Shown here piece by piece: positions 24,293 to 37,506 of a stretch of 64,000 nucleotides of DNA. The notes below the pieces were generated by a model that worked only from the letters and a program-made list of their open reading frames with translations, did no database searches and was not told the DNA's origin. Position 1 is the stretch's first letter. Each line of letters starts with the position of its first letter. The position numbers were made by a program, and so were the translations under genes. The stretch is from Pterobdella sp. o SKG-2022 (lineage: Eukaryota > Annelida > Clitellata > Hirudinida > Piscicolidae): positions 6,980,079 to 7,044,078 of the forward strand of contig OZ038321.1 of assembly GCA_964035795.1 (NCBI GenBank). Direction: 5' to 3'.

Positions 24293-25694
24293 TTTTTTGT
24301 TTCGTTTTGTAATTATTGATATCTATCGTTACTAATTTTGCTTTTTCTATTTATTTTGTTGCTATTTTATAATTTTCTCAAAGTTGTGCTTATTCCATGC
24401 TTGTTATATATTGTTATTCATATTTTATCTATCTATCATATTTCTACTCTTCACAGGTATTTTAAAGTTCCCTTAAGTTATTTGATGTAGTTCCCTTGCC
24501 TCTCTCCCTCAATTTGTTTTTATCTTTTTTATTTTTTGTATACATCTCGTTTAATTGTATATAAAAGTTTCTTATTTTTTCTTGTTTTTTTCATTGAGTT
24601 TTCACTTTTGTGTATCCATTTTTTGCATAATAAATTTGAGCTTCAAGCATTTTTTTATCAACTTATTGTGTGAGTTTACTTCAAAAATTAATAAAAACAC
24701 ATAACATTTGCTCAAACCAATCTGCTTGTTTTAAAACTACGTTCCAATCATTTCCAAACATAACATTATAAAGTATGCAAATAATTATTTTTTCAGATTC
24801 ACAAAGGATTGTATTGTTTAGGGTGGTTACGCAACAAAGAGAAGGAGGTAAAGGGGTTATTATTAGTTATTGTTAAGAGCGTCGAAAAGTGGCGGGGTTT
24901 CTAATGTTATTCGGGTTCTATTTGAGTGTCAGGCAAAATTAGTTCAATCGAAATGTCAAAATAACAACAAAGAAGGTTGTGTTTTTGAAAATATTTATAG
25001 AAATCCACGAAGAGTTTTCAACTTTTATATTCTGACTTCACCTTCTATTCTAAGTTCACATTTATTTTTCGTTAAAAATAAGGCTTATTAGCCGCCCGAA
25101 ATTTTGAAAAAACAATTAACTTTTTTCTGTAAAATGATTATGCGTAAAAGTCACATTAATTTATTTATAAACAATAGTACAACTTTTTTGTGGGCAAAAA
25201 TTGTCGATTTACGATGCCTCGCTATCATTTTTTGACGGCTTTTCGCGCATTTGTGTGAATAATTAAAAAATCAAATTGTGAACGTAAATAAGAAGTCTTT
25301 TTTGTGTTTGAAAGATTCTGTAAATAATGAATGAAGGACACAAAACAAACCGATCCATCTTGCAATGACAAAACGAAAGGCGAGAAGAAACGATTAATAC
25401 ACAATTGTGCATGTAAATTGAATTAGAGGATCGTTCAGATTTGTCACAGGGGAAATCAACCTAGCACTCATAACTCACACATTTCAACTGCTTTTGAATC
25501 TTCTTCTTTATTCTTGTGTGATCCTTATATGGCTTTCAATCTTGGCAAAAGATTTCAATCATAAAAGACGGTGTTTTTTTTTGAAGTGAAAGTCTATAAG
25601 AAACTTTCTATTGAAACCCTGAGTTCAGAATCTTACTAAGATTTCTGTTAGTAAGCCAATTTAATAAAAACTTTTCAAACTCAGCATTTTTGTA
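24293..25694. other. AT-rich spacer downstream of FoxQ2, no gene seen
   Basis: There are no supported exons. An isolated E2F-like TTTTCGCGCAT lies near 25238-25248, without a gene attached. Confidence 0.45.
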
Positions 25695-25700
25695 TTTATT
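25695..25700 (-). promoter_or_regulatory. Candidate FoxQ2 poly(A) signal
   Basis: TTTATT on plus is AATAAA on minus, about 170 nt after the FoxQ2 stop codon. Other A/T-rich hexamers lie nearer, so the site used is not certain. Confidence 0.4.
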
Positions 25701-25871
25701 GTTTTGAACAAGACAAGTTGAATGTTATGCAAATATTTTAAAATGTCTTCAAAACATAGGTACAATAGAATAATGAAACAAAAAAGATGAAAACGAATAA
25801 TAAAACATAAAATAAAATAAAAAAAAAATAATAATAATAAATAATAAGGAAACGAAGCACCAGAAAAGATT

Positions 25872-27410
25872 TCAACGAAGAAGTGTGTCTCCCGATGGCA
25901 AACTGCTCTTCAGCTTCAGACAGTAGTTGTTGGTCTTCTCTTCACTTTTCTTGCTGGTCTCGGAGTAGCTTTTCCAATGGTTCTCCAGGGATTCCATGAA
26001 AAACTCAAAACTTGATTTGGATGAATTAGGAGGAAAGTGTTCGTCAGTCAAATTATTCTTATTATTATTATAAGAATTATTATTAATTATGTTCTTGTGA
26101 TGATTATTATTGTTTTTATCCATGTTGTTATTGTTATCATTATTGTTTTTGTTTATGAAACTGCTCTTTTCTTCGCAAAAATTGTTGTAAGCTTCATGCT
26201 TTTTATAAAAGTTTATATTGTGCAAATTGAGTTCCGATATTGAGTTCGATTCGCTTGTTTGCTTCTTGTGCGTCGCTTTTGAATCCCTTTTCATTTTAAC
26301 GCATGTCATTCCTTCTTTTTCGAAATGCTCCAAAGCATTTGAGATGTTTTTGAAACTTGAGCCACAACTTTGAGCTTCCCCATCATCCTGCTTCAGCAAG
26401 CTTTCCATATCAAACCCCCTCTTTTTGGGCCTCTTAACCAACATTTTTTTAACAGTATAATTATTCTTTTTACTAACAATTGAATTTTCATTCGTGTTTG
26501 TTTTGATAAATTCATAATCATTTTCAACTTTTTCAACTGAGTTTATATAATCAGTCTCTGAGCTCTTCCACTCGACTTTATCAGCTTGGAAGTCGATATT
26601 CTCACCCACTTCCGACTCCACCTCACACTTCTTGATGCCAGGGGAGACAGGAGGACTGTCGTCATCCTCTTCAGGCACTGAGAGTCCCATGGCTCTACGC
26701 ACCTTTCTCTGGGCTCTTCTCCGCCTGAAGTCCCCCTTCTCAAAGTCATTCACGTTTGCTGGGTGCACGGCCCAGTAGTGGCCCTTACCATTGGCACTTC
26801 TGCCAGACTTGATGAAGCAGTCGTTGAGAGAGAGGTTGTGTCGAATGCTGTTCCTCCAACCTGGACCTCTTTTTCTGAAGTAAGGGTAGTTGTCCAAAAT
26901 CCATTGATATATGTCGCTCAAAACGAGTTTTTTTTCTTTTGAATTAAGAATAGCCATGGCGATGATACCGATGTAGCTGTGTGTGGGCTTTGGATCTTCT
27001 GAGACGCAGTTGATGGGGGCTGAAGCGAGTTGAGGTGGAAAGTGGTGAGACTTGTTGAATGGGTAAAAGGGGTGTTTTTGGTGGTAATAATACGACAATA
27101 AATGTTTAAAATCTGCAGGATTGTTATGGTAGGGGTTTTGAAAACTGCTGGGGAATTTGTTGAAGAAAGAGCTTCTGGCCTGGTAGACTGGTAACAAGTG
27201 ATTCTTTAAAGCAAACTGCTTGCACAAGACATTCTGGAATTCTATGATTTTCTGGTATGAGTTAAAGAAAATATTTTTGTGTCTGTCAGTATTGAGAGCT
27301 TCGAAGTGCTTCAGAGGGTTGTAGTCCACATTCTTGCTCTCCGGCCCCGCCAAGCTCTGGTAGTTTTCGGCTTTCACAATACTCGCCCTAAAGGTTTTGT
27401 TGTTTTCCAT
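25872..27410 (-). CDS. FoxQ2: Forkhead transcription factor FoxQ2, single exon
   Basis: This is a nuclear DNA-binding regulator; in other animals FoxQ2 acts in apical/anterior neuroectoderm patterning. The 512-aa frame has the forkhead domain at about residues 141-231, with [28 protein letters not shown], the recognition helix [31 protein letters not shown] and the basic wing [22 protein letters not shown], HPANVxDF and [10 protein letters not shown] distinguish FoxQ2 from FoxC/B types. FDMESLL at 333-339 fits a C-terminal EH1-like repressor motif (Groucho binding). An Asn-rich tract lies at about 418-458 and is encoded by AAT/AAC runs. No intron interrupts the gene. A TATA element and CCAAT box lie upstream. 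The ATG is the first in frame, with GACAATTTTA before it. Confidence 0.93.
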   Translation of the reverse strand: MENNKTFRASIVKAENYQSLAGPESKNVDYNPLKHFEALNTDRHKNIFFNSYQKIIEFQNVLCKQFALKNHLLPVYQARSSFFNKFPSSFQNPYHNNPADFKHLLSYYYHQKHPFYPFNKSHHFPPQLASAPINCVSEDPKPTHSYIGIIAMAILNSKEKKLVLSDIYQWILDNYPYFRKRGPGWRNSIRHNLSLNDCFIKSGRSANGKGHYWAVHPANVNDFEKGDFRRRRAQRKVRRAMGLSVPEEDDDSPPVSPGIKKCEVESEVGENIDFQADKVEWKSSETDYINSVEKVENDYEFIKTNTNENSIVSKKNNYTVKKMLVKRPKKRGFDMESLLKQDDGEAQSCGSSFKNISNALEHFEKEGMTCVKMKRDSKATHKKQTSESNSISELNLHNINFYKKHEAYNNFCEEKSSFINKNNNDNNNNMDKNNNNHHKNIINNNSYNNNKNNLTDEHFPPNSSKSSFEFFMESLENHWKSYSETSKKSEEKTNNYCLKLKSSLPSGDTLLR

Positions 27411-27534
27411 TAAAATTGTCCTGAAAAGTTGTTATTAAAAGCCAAAAATTTCATATTTTCAAAATATTTCATCACATTGACTTGCAGCAAACGCCAAACT
27501 AATCTCATCAAAATTTTTTTCTTGCGAATCACTT

Positions 27535-27640
27535 TTCATTGACCAGAAAAGGGAATCTCTCTTTATAAGGTCATTTATGAATATTCAAATGAAAAGAGGG
27601 TGGGGCGAAGAAGCGATTGGCAGGTTTGCAAACAATACTA
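27535..27640 (-). promoter_or_regulatory. FoxQ2 core promoter
   Basis: Read on minus, a TATA-like CTTATAAAG lies at 27561-27569, about 150 nt upstream of the ATG. A KLF/Sp-type CGCCCCACCC is at 27598-27607, an inverted CCAAT box at 27616-27620, and the palindrome GTTTGCAAAC with flanking TATTGTTTGC (27624-27637) matches forkhead sites. The order and spacing are those of a TATA promoter with a start near 27535. Factor binding is inferred. Confidence 0.6.
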
Positions 27641-27699
27641 ATATTCATTGAAACAGCGTTTGAAGCACTTTGATTTTTGTTTGTAGGCGGAGCCAAATG

Positions 27700-30230
27700 T
27701 TTTGCTAAAAATGCTTTTCAGATGTGATTGGCTGGAAAATATGGGTGAGTATTATATGAAACTTAATTGAACTTTGCAAAATTATGAAAGGCTAAAATTT
27801 GAATGAGTATATATTTTATGTTGAAAAACTATTAAAGTTTTTTTTAAATCGGGTAAAGTTATCACTTATTGGAAAAAATTTTTATAAAACGATTTTAAAG
27901 GGAAAATAGTTTCATGACAAATCGAAGCTAAATTTAAAAATAAGTCATTCCAATAAAGTATTTTAATATAAAAATTGCTTTTAAAAACCACTTTTGTCAA
28001 TTTTGAAATTTGAAAAAATATTTTAAAGCCAAAAATTCGTTACTTTGAGGACATTTTATGTTAATATAAGTTATTGTTTGACTCAGAACTTTATCAATAA
28101 TCTTAAAATGCTCCATATCCATGGAAACCAAAAATACTTCAAATAATTCTTTTTAAACTCTTTCAATAATGTGCTTTTCTGACACATTTAATTCGGAACC
28201 ACCAATTGCTCAATAGCACACAGCTTTGAATGGGTGTTGCTCCAGTCTGTTTAATAGACCTCAGTGTAACCACATGGTTGAAATATCAATCATTTTTAGG
28301 TTTCTTTAGTGGCTTTTGAAGTGGTTGAAACAATAATGGCTTTGAGGGGTAGTAATGTTAAATATAACTTGGGTATGCAACTACATGAAGTTTCATCAAC
28401 TGTGGGTATTTGAAGAAATAACAACTTATTAAAATGTTTTTGTATTATATTACAAAAATAGACTCCTTTTTTGATCAAGAATTAAAATTTCTAATAATTA
28501 CTATAATCGAAAGCCAAGTCTTTATTTTTTTGTATATTTGTTTTATTTATTCAGTGAAGGTTGCCAAATTAAAACTCAATTTGAAATTGACTTGAATTAG
28601 GCACACTGTAGAGTAGTTTAAACGGTTGCTGTGGCATTGAAGCGGCATCAATTGAGCACATTTAGTCGAGAGCTGTTGAATTATATGCATCTAAATGCAT
28701 TGTTATTCGGTGTTAAAATCTTTCCACAACAGAAATTTTTTAACTTTGTAAACCACATGAGAAATTGCATCAAAAGTATAAATAATATTTAAAAATTAGA
28801 TTAAAAAAAATATATATCTCATAAATTTGAAAAATATGCGTAGAAATCCCAAAAAATGGTTTTGAGGCGAAATAAAGAGAGATAGCGTTAGAGTTTATTT
28901 GAGAAGAATAAATAGTTTCAGTAACTGATTAAAAATTCTTCATTGTGAGTTATGAGTGCCATAACTTTCTTTAAGGAATATAAAAGAACTTCTGGAATTT
29001 CCGAGAATTTTCCTTCATGTTTATGTTTTCACCTTGCAATTCTATTACATTCGCTTACGTTCTTTCCAAAAGTTATTGATTTTTTTTAATGAAATTTTTT
29101 ATAATATTTTTTACGTAATAGAAATATATTTTTTGTTTTTTTTTTGGTTCATATAAATGATTTACAATATGGGTCTAATTTCCGTAGACAATACATCAAA
29201 AAACATTCTCATAAACCATTTTAAAATAAATAATGAAATAATAAATAAATAAGAAAAATAAAAAACAACATGAAGAGAATCATAGAATGTTTGAATGATA
29301 GGAGAGCGAATATCCTGGGGCGCTGAAGCAGGAGTTTTAATGACAAATGATTCATAATCAAATACCTTGTATGATGAATACCTTAAATAAATACACACTT
29401 ATGTAAATGTATAAATGATGAATACCGTGGGTGACTTGGGCGTATGATTGTTAACATTTATCGATACACATTTTTTGTATATATAAACTTTGTATGAAAT
29501 CATATTAAGGGGGATTTTATTATATGGCATGGCACTTTTTTGAAGCTTCAAAAAACGCCAAAAAGTGTGAGAATGTATAAAGATATAACCGCAAAAAATA
29601 CTTCTTAAAGCCTTTTTCTGTTTTCAAAATTTAAAAATATCTTTTTTTTAAAAGCAAATGAATATATGTGTTATCTAAAAATGCAACTTTGATGTGTGCA
29701 AGCTGAAACAAATGACAAAAATTGAAATGCATCTATGCCTACATCTGAAAAACTATGGTGATTTCACATTGATTTTAAATTATTCAGTCGAATGGTTTTG
29801 AAAACATTCTTAAAGCTAATCAAAAACCTCTTTATAAACAAAATAGCTTCTGCTTCTACCAAAGATCGCTTCATAATTCCATTTCCTGAAGTTCTTTCAG
29901 CGTGGTTTTCATTATAGAATGAAATGAATCTCGAAGTAATGATTAGTGTGTGTACATTAGAAAGGCATGGATGCAAACGGAAACAAGAGAAACCTTTTAT
30001 GATTTATCCAAAGGTAAACTGTATCACAAACGATTTTATTCATGATTTAATAGTATAATGAAGATTTGACAAAAAGATTTCGTTTGATTCGATGCATGTT
30101 TAAATGGGCTTCAAAATAGATTAATGAAATATAATAAAACAATATATAACATAACTAAGATAGTAATAATAAAACATAATAGTAAAATAACAATAAACAT
30201 TATATCTTACTAACAAAAATGATAAAAATG

Positions 30231-30231
<1 letters not shown>
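27700..30231. other. AT-rich intergenic stretch, no gene seen
   Basis: No supported coding segment, RNA or mobile element. Short frames are scattered and low in complexity. Confidence 0.5.
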
Positions 30232-30322
<91 letters not shown>

Positions 30323-30332
30323 CACACATACA

Positions 30333-30426
<94 letters not shown>

Positions 30427-30466
30427 AATACACAAACACACACACACACACACAAACACACATACA

Positions 30467-30544
<78 letters not shown>

Positions 30545-30557
30545 CAAACACACACAA

Positions 30558-30590
<33 letters not shown>

Positions 30591-30597
30591 CACACAC
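30232..30597 (+). repeat. (CA)n array with AAACAC interruptions
   Basis: CA units run about 366 bp with scattered CAAA and CATA interruptions (near 30321-30338, 30420-30470, 30527-30577). The array starts immediately after the LINE E 3' end, of which it may be the tail: on minus, TAAATGCAGAAG runs directly into (GT)n. Confidence 0.95.
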
Positions 30598-30605
30598 TTC
30601 TGCAT

Positions 30606-31385
30606 TTATCCACCGTGAGGCAGGTGCACAGAAGGATTGAGAGTAGAACATTTCTTTTGGTGGTTGTGAATGCCTTGTCGTTTGAAACTCAGCCCGCAAT
30701 ACTGACATAGGATACTTTCTTGAGTTCTGTGCCTTTGTCTTACATGGTTAGCTAAGCCAGCTTTATTGGCAGCTATTTTGTTGCAACCGGGAAACATGCA
30801 AGAAAGCCTTTAAACAGAGTTGTTTTTGTTGTCTGAGTTATCGTAGTCGCTGTTATATCGACCTCTAGCAAAATCTTTTTGTGCTTTTTCTGTTGATTTC
30901 TTACGTGCATTAAGATCATGAAGAAGGTTGTAGATGTTGGTGCGCCATTTCTTTCTATCTCTTGCTTCTGTTTTCCAACCCGTCACCATATTTACCTCTT
31001 TCAGCTCTGCATGTATGAGGTCATGCCACCTCTGTTTTTGTCCTCCTTGATGCCTCTTACCATATCTTATCTTACTCACCAGAAGTTTTTTTGGTAAACG
31101 ATCATCATGCATTCTCTCCACGTGGCCAAGCCATTGGAGTCCTCTTTTCTGAATCATCACATCAACCCTGTCTATATAAGCTTTGTTCCGAAGTTGGGTA
31201 TTTCTCATTTTTTCCCATAGTGAAAAACCAGTGATGATTCTCAGGCATCTGTTAACAAATACTTGTAGTTGTTGGATGTTGTGCTGTAGGAGGTTCCAGG
31301 TCTCACTGCCATACAGAAGTGTTGGTAGGATAACTGCTTTAAAAGGTTTCAGTTTAATTAAAACTTTATTTTTGGCTGGTACCAT
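30606..31385 (-). pseudogene. LINE E thumb/connection and C-terminal zinc fingers
   Basis: The 31385-30810 segment has LPTLLYGSETWNLL, RGLQWLGHVERM, a basic KQRWHDLIHAELKEVNM and WKTEARDRKKWRTNIYN, the usual C-terminal signature of APE-type LINEs. An in-frame stop at 30810-30812 precedes two zinc fingers, CMFPGCNKIAANKAG...HVRQRH (C-x4-C, H-x3-H) and CQYCGLSFKRQGIHNH...KKC. These probably bind target DNA or RNA. With that one stop the domain would otherwise be contiguous. Confidence 0.8.
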
Positions 31386-31544
31386 ACCAGTCTATTGATG
31401 CTACGGAAGACTTGTGATGTTCTGTTGATTCGCGATTCCACCTCTGCGTCAACTGTATTTTCACTGCTTAAGATGCTTCCGAGATACTTAAACTTGGATA
31501 CCTCTTCTACGTTTTTTCCATCCTTGATTGACAGAGTTTTAATG

Positions 31545-31990
31545 TTGTTCGAATTTGTGTTGTTGCTATTGTTGTCGTTTGTATTGGAGTTATTGTTACT
31601 GATGTGGTTGTTAATGATATTACTAAAATAGTAGTTGTTGTTAATGTGTGTGTTGTTGCTGATGGGGTTGTCGCTGCTGATGTGGTTGTTGTCGATAATA
31701 TTGTTGTTGTGCACCGTAAAAAGTCCTGTTTTTCTGACATGGTTGTTGTCGTTGAATTGAGAGGATCTTCGTGATGACCGACACCGCGTGGAGGTGATAC
31801 CTGAAGACAGAATGTACGTGTAGTCACTGATGTTGTTGCTGCCGTAGATGTTGTTATTGATGTTGTTGTTGTTGTCACTGGTGTTGTTGCTGATATTGTT
31901 GTCACTGATGTTGTTGTTGTCGTAGATGTTGTTGTCACTAATGTTGTTGTTGTCACTGATGTTGTCGTTGTTGCTAATGTTGTTGTCGCT
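31545..31990 (-). repeat. Asn/Ile/Ser-rich trinucleotide expansion inside LINE E
   Basis: AAC/AAT-type triplet repeats encode runs such as SDNNISDNNNISDNN and NNSNTNDNNSNNTNSNN, in frame between the RT palm and the following connection segment (KTLSIKDGKNVEEVSKFKYL). A non-repetitive island (about 31720-31830) interrupts the repeats. The total is about 450 bp, and all three bases of the reading frame are kept. Confidence 0.75.
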
Positions 31991-32067
31991 GAAGTAGTTG
32001 TTATTGATAATGTTGCTGAAGATTTCTGGTAAGATTGATATAAACTTGGTTTTGCTTATGTACATTT

Positions 32068-33068
32068 TTACTCCGAACTTTGCGAAGGTATCACTGAAGG
32101 ATTTGACGACGCATTGAAGACTTTCAATATTGCTGCATGTAAGCATTCATCTGCATAAGCTAGGTTTTGAACAATTGTGCATCTCTCAAGCTTATGAAGA
32201 CTGTTGTGAATCAGCGGAGCATTATTGGTGTAGTCCAATTGAATGCCTTTACCAGAATGATGTTTGAGTGCCACTTTGATTACCGCATCAAGATACATAT
32301 TGAATAATATTGGGGCTAAAACATCTCCTTGTTTCAGTTCTACGTTGCTTGGGAATTTCTCAGACAACTTTCCTTCGTCACGTATTACACCAACTGAACC
32401 ACCGTGAAGGGCTTTAATTATACGGATGATTTTATCTGGAATGTTGAAGGACTTTCTTAACACTTCCCACAAGGCATCTCTGTTTACAGTATCATAGGCC
32501 TTTTGTAAATCCACGAAGCAGATGTAAATAGCTTTATTGAACTCATTTGCTCTTTGCATTAAAATTCGTGCGGAAAAAACTTGATCACAACAGCCTCTAT
32601 TTGGTCTGAAACCACACTGATTTTCTCCCAGTTGACTTTCAACAATATTTTGCATCCTGTTCAGAACAGCTTTGCCAAAAACTTTGCTACGCATAGTAGG
32701 GCTATACCTCTGTAGTTTTCACACCGTGATCTAGAACCATGTTTGTGGATTGGGACTATAACTTGGTTTTTGCAATCTTTTGGGAGGGTTTCTGTCTCCC
32801 ATATTTTGTCTGAGATCACTTTCAACCAGCCTACAGATACTTCAGCACCAGTTTTGAGCGTGTTTGAGCTTATTTCGTCGATACCTGGGACCATTTCTAA
32901 TTTTGATTGCTTCAATTCTTTCAACAGCTCTGCTTTTGAGATCGGTCTCGACATCACTTCTACAGCATCGGGATCAAGTGTAGTTGATGGGTGTATCAGC
33001 TCATTGTATGCTTCATTATCTACTAGGGCGTCTGTTTTGGCATACTTTTCAAAATGTTTTCCATCCAA
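32068..33068 (-). pseudogene. LINE E reverse transcriptase core
   Basis: Segments SKAELLKELKQSKLEMVPGI, VIVPIHKHGSRSRCENYRGI, GENQCGFRPNRGCCDQVF, CFVDLQKAYDTVNRDALW and ELKQGDVLAPILFNMYLD give the finger and palm boxes in order. The catalytic box starts LAYAD at 32149-32157 and then shifts frame, so the second Asp is lost from the reading frame. The following segment (CSNIESLQCVVKSFSDTF) continues in the next frame. One change of frame also lies near 32690. Confidence 0.82.
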
Positions 33069-33627
33069 GGAGTTTTTTGTCTGATGAAATTATCAAGCTT
33101 GTACCATCTTCAGATCTTAGGTTTGTTGTGGTCTTTAGTCTAGAGGTTTTCGCTTTAAAATTTTTAGTATAGACCCTCCACGGCCTTGTCTGGTAGATAT
33201 CTCTGTTAGCTTTTCTGCCTCTTCAGCTTTATTCTCCCACCATGTATCTATTGCTTTTATGCAAGTTTTTTTTGATAGTGCTTTTGCTTGGTTGTAGCAA
33301 TGAGTTAGACCTTGGGGGACTGCATGACCATTTGCTTTCAAAGATTTTATTTGAAGGTGGTATTTTGACTTTTCCTCACAGAGTTTCCTCACTTCATCAG
33401 TGACCCATTGTTTTTCAGACATTGTTTTTTTTGGCAAAGTTGTAATTGTAGCGTTTAAAAAACTTTTCTTAAAAAGTTCGTATGTACCTTTAATGGGTTC
33501 ATGAAAATTAATATTTTCCAAGTTACTTCCCAGTTTTTCATTGAATTTTTTTATGTTGTCTGCATTGAGTTTTGTTGGATTTGTTACTCTTGTGTAAAGT
33601 TTATTTGTTGTGTTGTTGAAATTTTTT

Positions 33628-34487
33628 TTAATTGGTGTTTAGTATTATTTTTGATATAACTAAATTATGGTCTGATATATGAATTGTTTTTCTACTGATT
33701 TTTTTGTCACATATTTGGGATCTATGTTGGTGGCTGATAAGGACATAATCGAGAACGTGGCCTTCTTTCTGGTTTGGGTGGTGCCACGTCCACTGATGTA
33801 TTTTTTTGTGTAGAAAAATGGTATTGGTTATGATAAGACCATTGTTGTTGCAAAAGTCTACCAATCTTGTTTCATTCCTATTTCTTACATCGGTGTTGTG
33901 GGGCCATGAAGCCGAGATGATATGTTGAGAGCTCCAACTCGAGCGTTAAAGTCTCCTAAAACTATTACAAAGTCTTTCCTGTTTGACTCATTTATCTGCT
34001 GATGTAAGACCTCGTAGAATTTTTCAGACTCGGTTTCGTCATCAACTTCTGTAGGCGCATATACAGCGATAACGTTCAAGTGGCTTCTGTTCACTTTCAT
34101 TCGGATTTGTATCATTCTCTCAGAAATCATTCTATAGGTGCTTTCTTCTTTCCAAGCTGTTCGCAGATTACCTCGAAGAGCAACAGCTACTCCTCTTTGG
34201 TTTCCGTCTTTCTTTTCTACAAGCCCGGAAAACAGCACCGTTGTTTCATCCACTTCCAGGATACCACTACCTACCCACTGCACCTCTGACATAGCTAATA
34301 AAGACAAGTTTCTAAACTTCATTGTCTCAATTACATTTCTCAGTTTGAAGCTGAACTTTGTAGGTTTTCCCAGGATTCTTACGTTCCAGCATCCAATGTA
34401 TGTTCTCTCAACCTTCGTTTCTGAGGATATGGTGTGGTGTTTTTCCTGCACTGGTATGTTATCACCAATACGCAGTGAATTCTTCAT
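33628..34487 (-). pseudogene. LINE E endonuclease
   Basis: APE-type endonuclease with GCWNVRILGKPTK, LSLLAMSEVQWVGSG, VLFSGLVEKKDGNQRGVAVA, VYAPTEVDDETE, VLGDFNARVGA and, after a frameshift near 33885, VDFCNNNGLIITNTIF and ISDHNLVIS. The conserved Glu of SEV and the Asp/His of SDH are present. Upstream of WNVR the frame begins with an ATG at 34485-34487, a plausible start. Confidence 0.82.
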
Positions 34488-34530
34488 ATTTTCTATTTTT
34501 GCATGAGTTGTGACTGAATTTTCAAAAAAA

Positions 34531-36454
<1,924 letters not shown>

Positions 36455-36545
36455 TTGCGCGCTATACCATCGTCACGTGACCAATGCAATCTGAATGCTT
36501 ACGTCATAATTTGGCGTTTCCGAGTTCTAAATGGTTCGCGTGAGT
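36455..36545 (+). promoter_or_regulatory. Promoter-like cluster with a three-codon first exon
   Basis: TCACGTGA (36473-36480, a palindromic E-box of USF/MITF type), CCAAT (36481-36485), TTACGTCATAA (36499-36509, CRE/ATF-like) and TTTGGCG (36510-36516, E2F-like) lie in a GC-richer patch. They are followed by ATGGTTCGC (36531-36539) and a perfect splice donor GTGAGT (36540-36545). This would encode Met-Val-Arg then an intron, a pattern seen in ribosomal-protein genes such as RPS15A. No downstream exon was recognised, so the gene is unknown. Confidence 0.4.
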
Positions 36546-37455
36546 TTCTAATTTTAGTCTAGATTGTTCTTTGTAAACCTCCCAACTACTGTATGAAAGG
36601 GAAAGGGAAAATAGAAAGAATACTAATCTTTTCGTTATTGAAGTAGTATTAGTATATGTATTTAGTGCGATTGTTCAATAGTTGGGATTGACTCAGTGTT
36701 TTGGTTATGTGGTACTGTAGTTGAGACTTAAAAACATTGATAGTTAATCTTTAACGGCTTTTTCCGTAAGACTTTTATGAAACCTTATACAAGCCCCCAG
36801 TTGAAGCTCATATTGTGGTGACATCTTCAAACGTTGTGTTCAATAGAAACATAACTACTTTATGTCGTTTGTTCTCATTGAAACTGTTATTGTGTGTGTT
36901 CTAATTTCTTGAAGCGGTTTGAGGATGTGATATTTTTAATTTTTTATTCGGTAATTGGAAATAGTTTTCTCTTTTCGAATAACCTGTTTCATAATGTTTT
37001 ATTGCTTGCAATCATATTTAACGCCACTATTTTTCAGATAAAAGTATATTATGAAATAATCAAATCGAAATAGATTTTTAAAATTTAGAAAATAAATTTA
37101 AGCAAAATGGAAATCCAAAATTTTGAAGTTAACAAAATTTGCAACATTTTGGCAAAAAAAATTTCAAAATTATTGTAATTGGTCAATGAATGACTCAAAA
37201 ACGCAATGACAAATGTAGCTGGGGCTTAATTGAGTTTATCAACATAGTTTTAAGGAGTTGTGGCTGTGAGCCAAGTGAAGACAAGCCGTGATGGATCTTC
37301 TTGTTGGGCTTTGAGTGAGTTTAAAAGCTCGTATCGGTTATTTAATGATTTTAAAGTGCCTTGCGTTTTGCGAGTGAATTTGAAAAATTTTAGAATATTT
37401 TTTTGGAAATAAATTTTTGTTTATTTCATGTGATGATTTTGCAAATCAATTCATT
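36546..37455. other. AT-rich spacer, no gene seen
   Basis: I looked for a second exon belonging to the mini-exon at 36531 and found none that I can support. Confidence 0.4.
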
Positions 37456-37461
37456 TTTATT
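37456..37461 (-). promoter_or_regulatory. Homeobox gene poly(A) signal
   Basis: TTTATT on plus is AATAAA on minus, about 46 nt after the homeobox stop at 37507. Confidence 0.55.
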
Positions 37462-37506
37462 TTGAAATCCAGTGAAACAGAACTAAAAGGATTCAAACCG
37501 ATTCTT

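Larger units (their letters stand above)
30598..34530 (-). mobile_element. Nearly full-length APE-type LINE with C-terminal zinc fingers (LINE E)
   Basis: Minus-strand order is endonuclease (34487-33628), basic linker (33521-33135), reverse transcriptase (33068-32068), an Asn-rich expansion (about 31990-31545), connection/thumb (31520-30810) and two C2H2-type zinc fingers (30797-30606). It has few breaks: a frameshift near 33885, gaps in frame near 33080 and 32690, one at the catalytic box near 32147, one near 31370 and an in-frame stop at 30810-30812. The 3' UTR is only about a dozen bases before the (GT)n array. This short 3' UTR and microsatellite end fit RTE-like LINEs, but the clade is inferred. 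Confidence 0.85.

Noticed and set aside
31507..31956. Thr-rich 149-aa frame
   Set aside because: It is another frame of the triplet-repeat expansion in LINE E.
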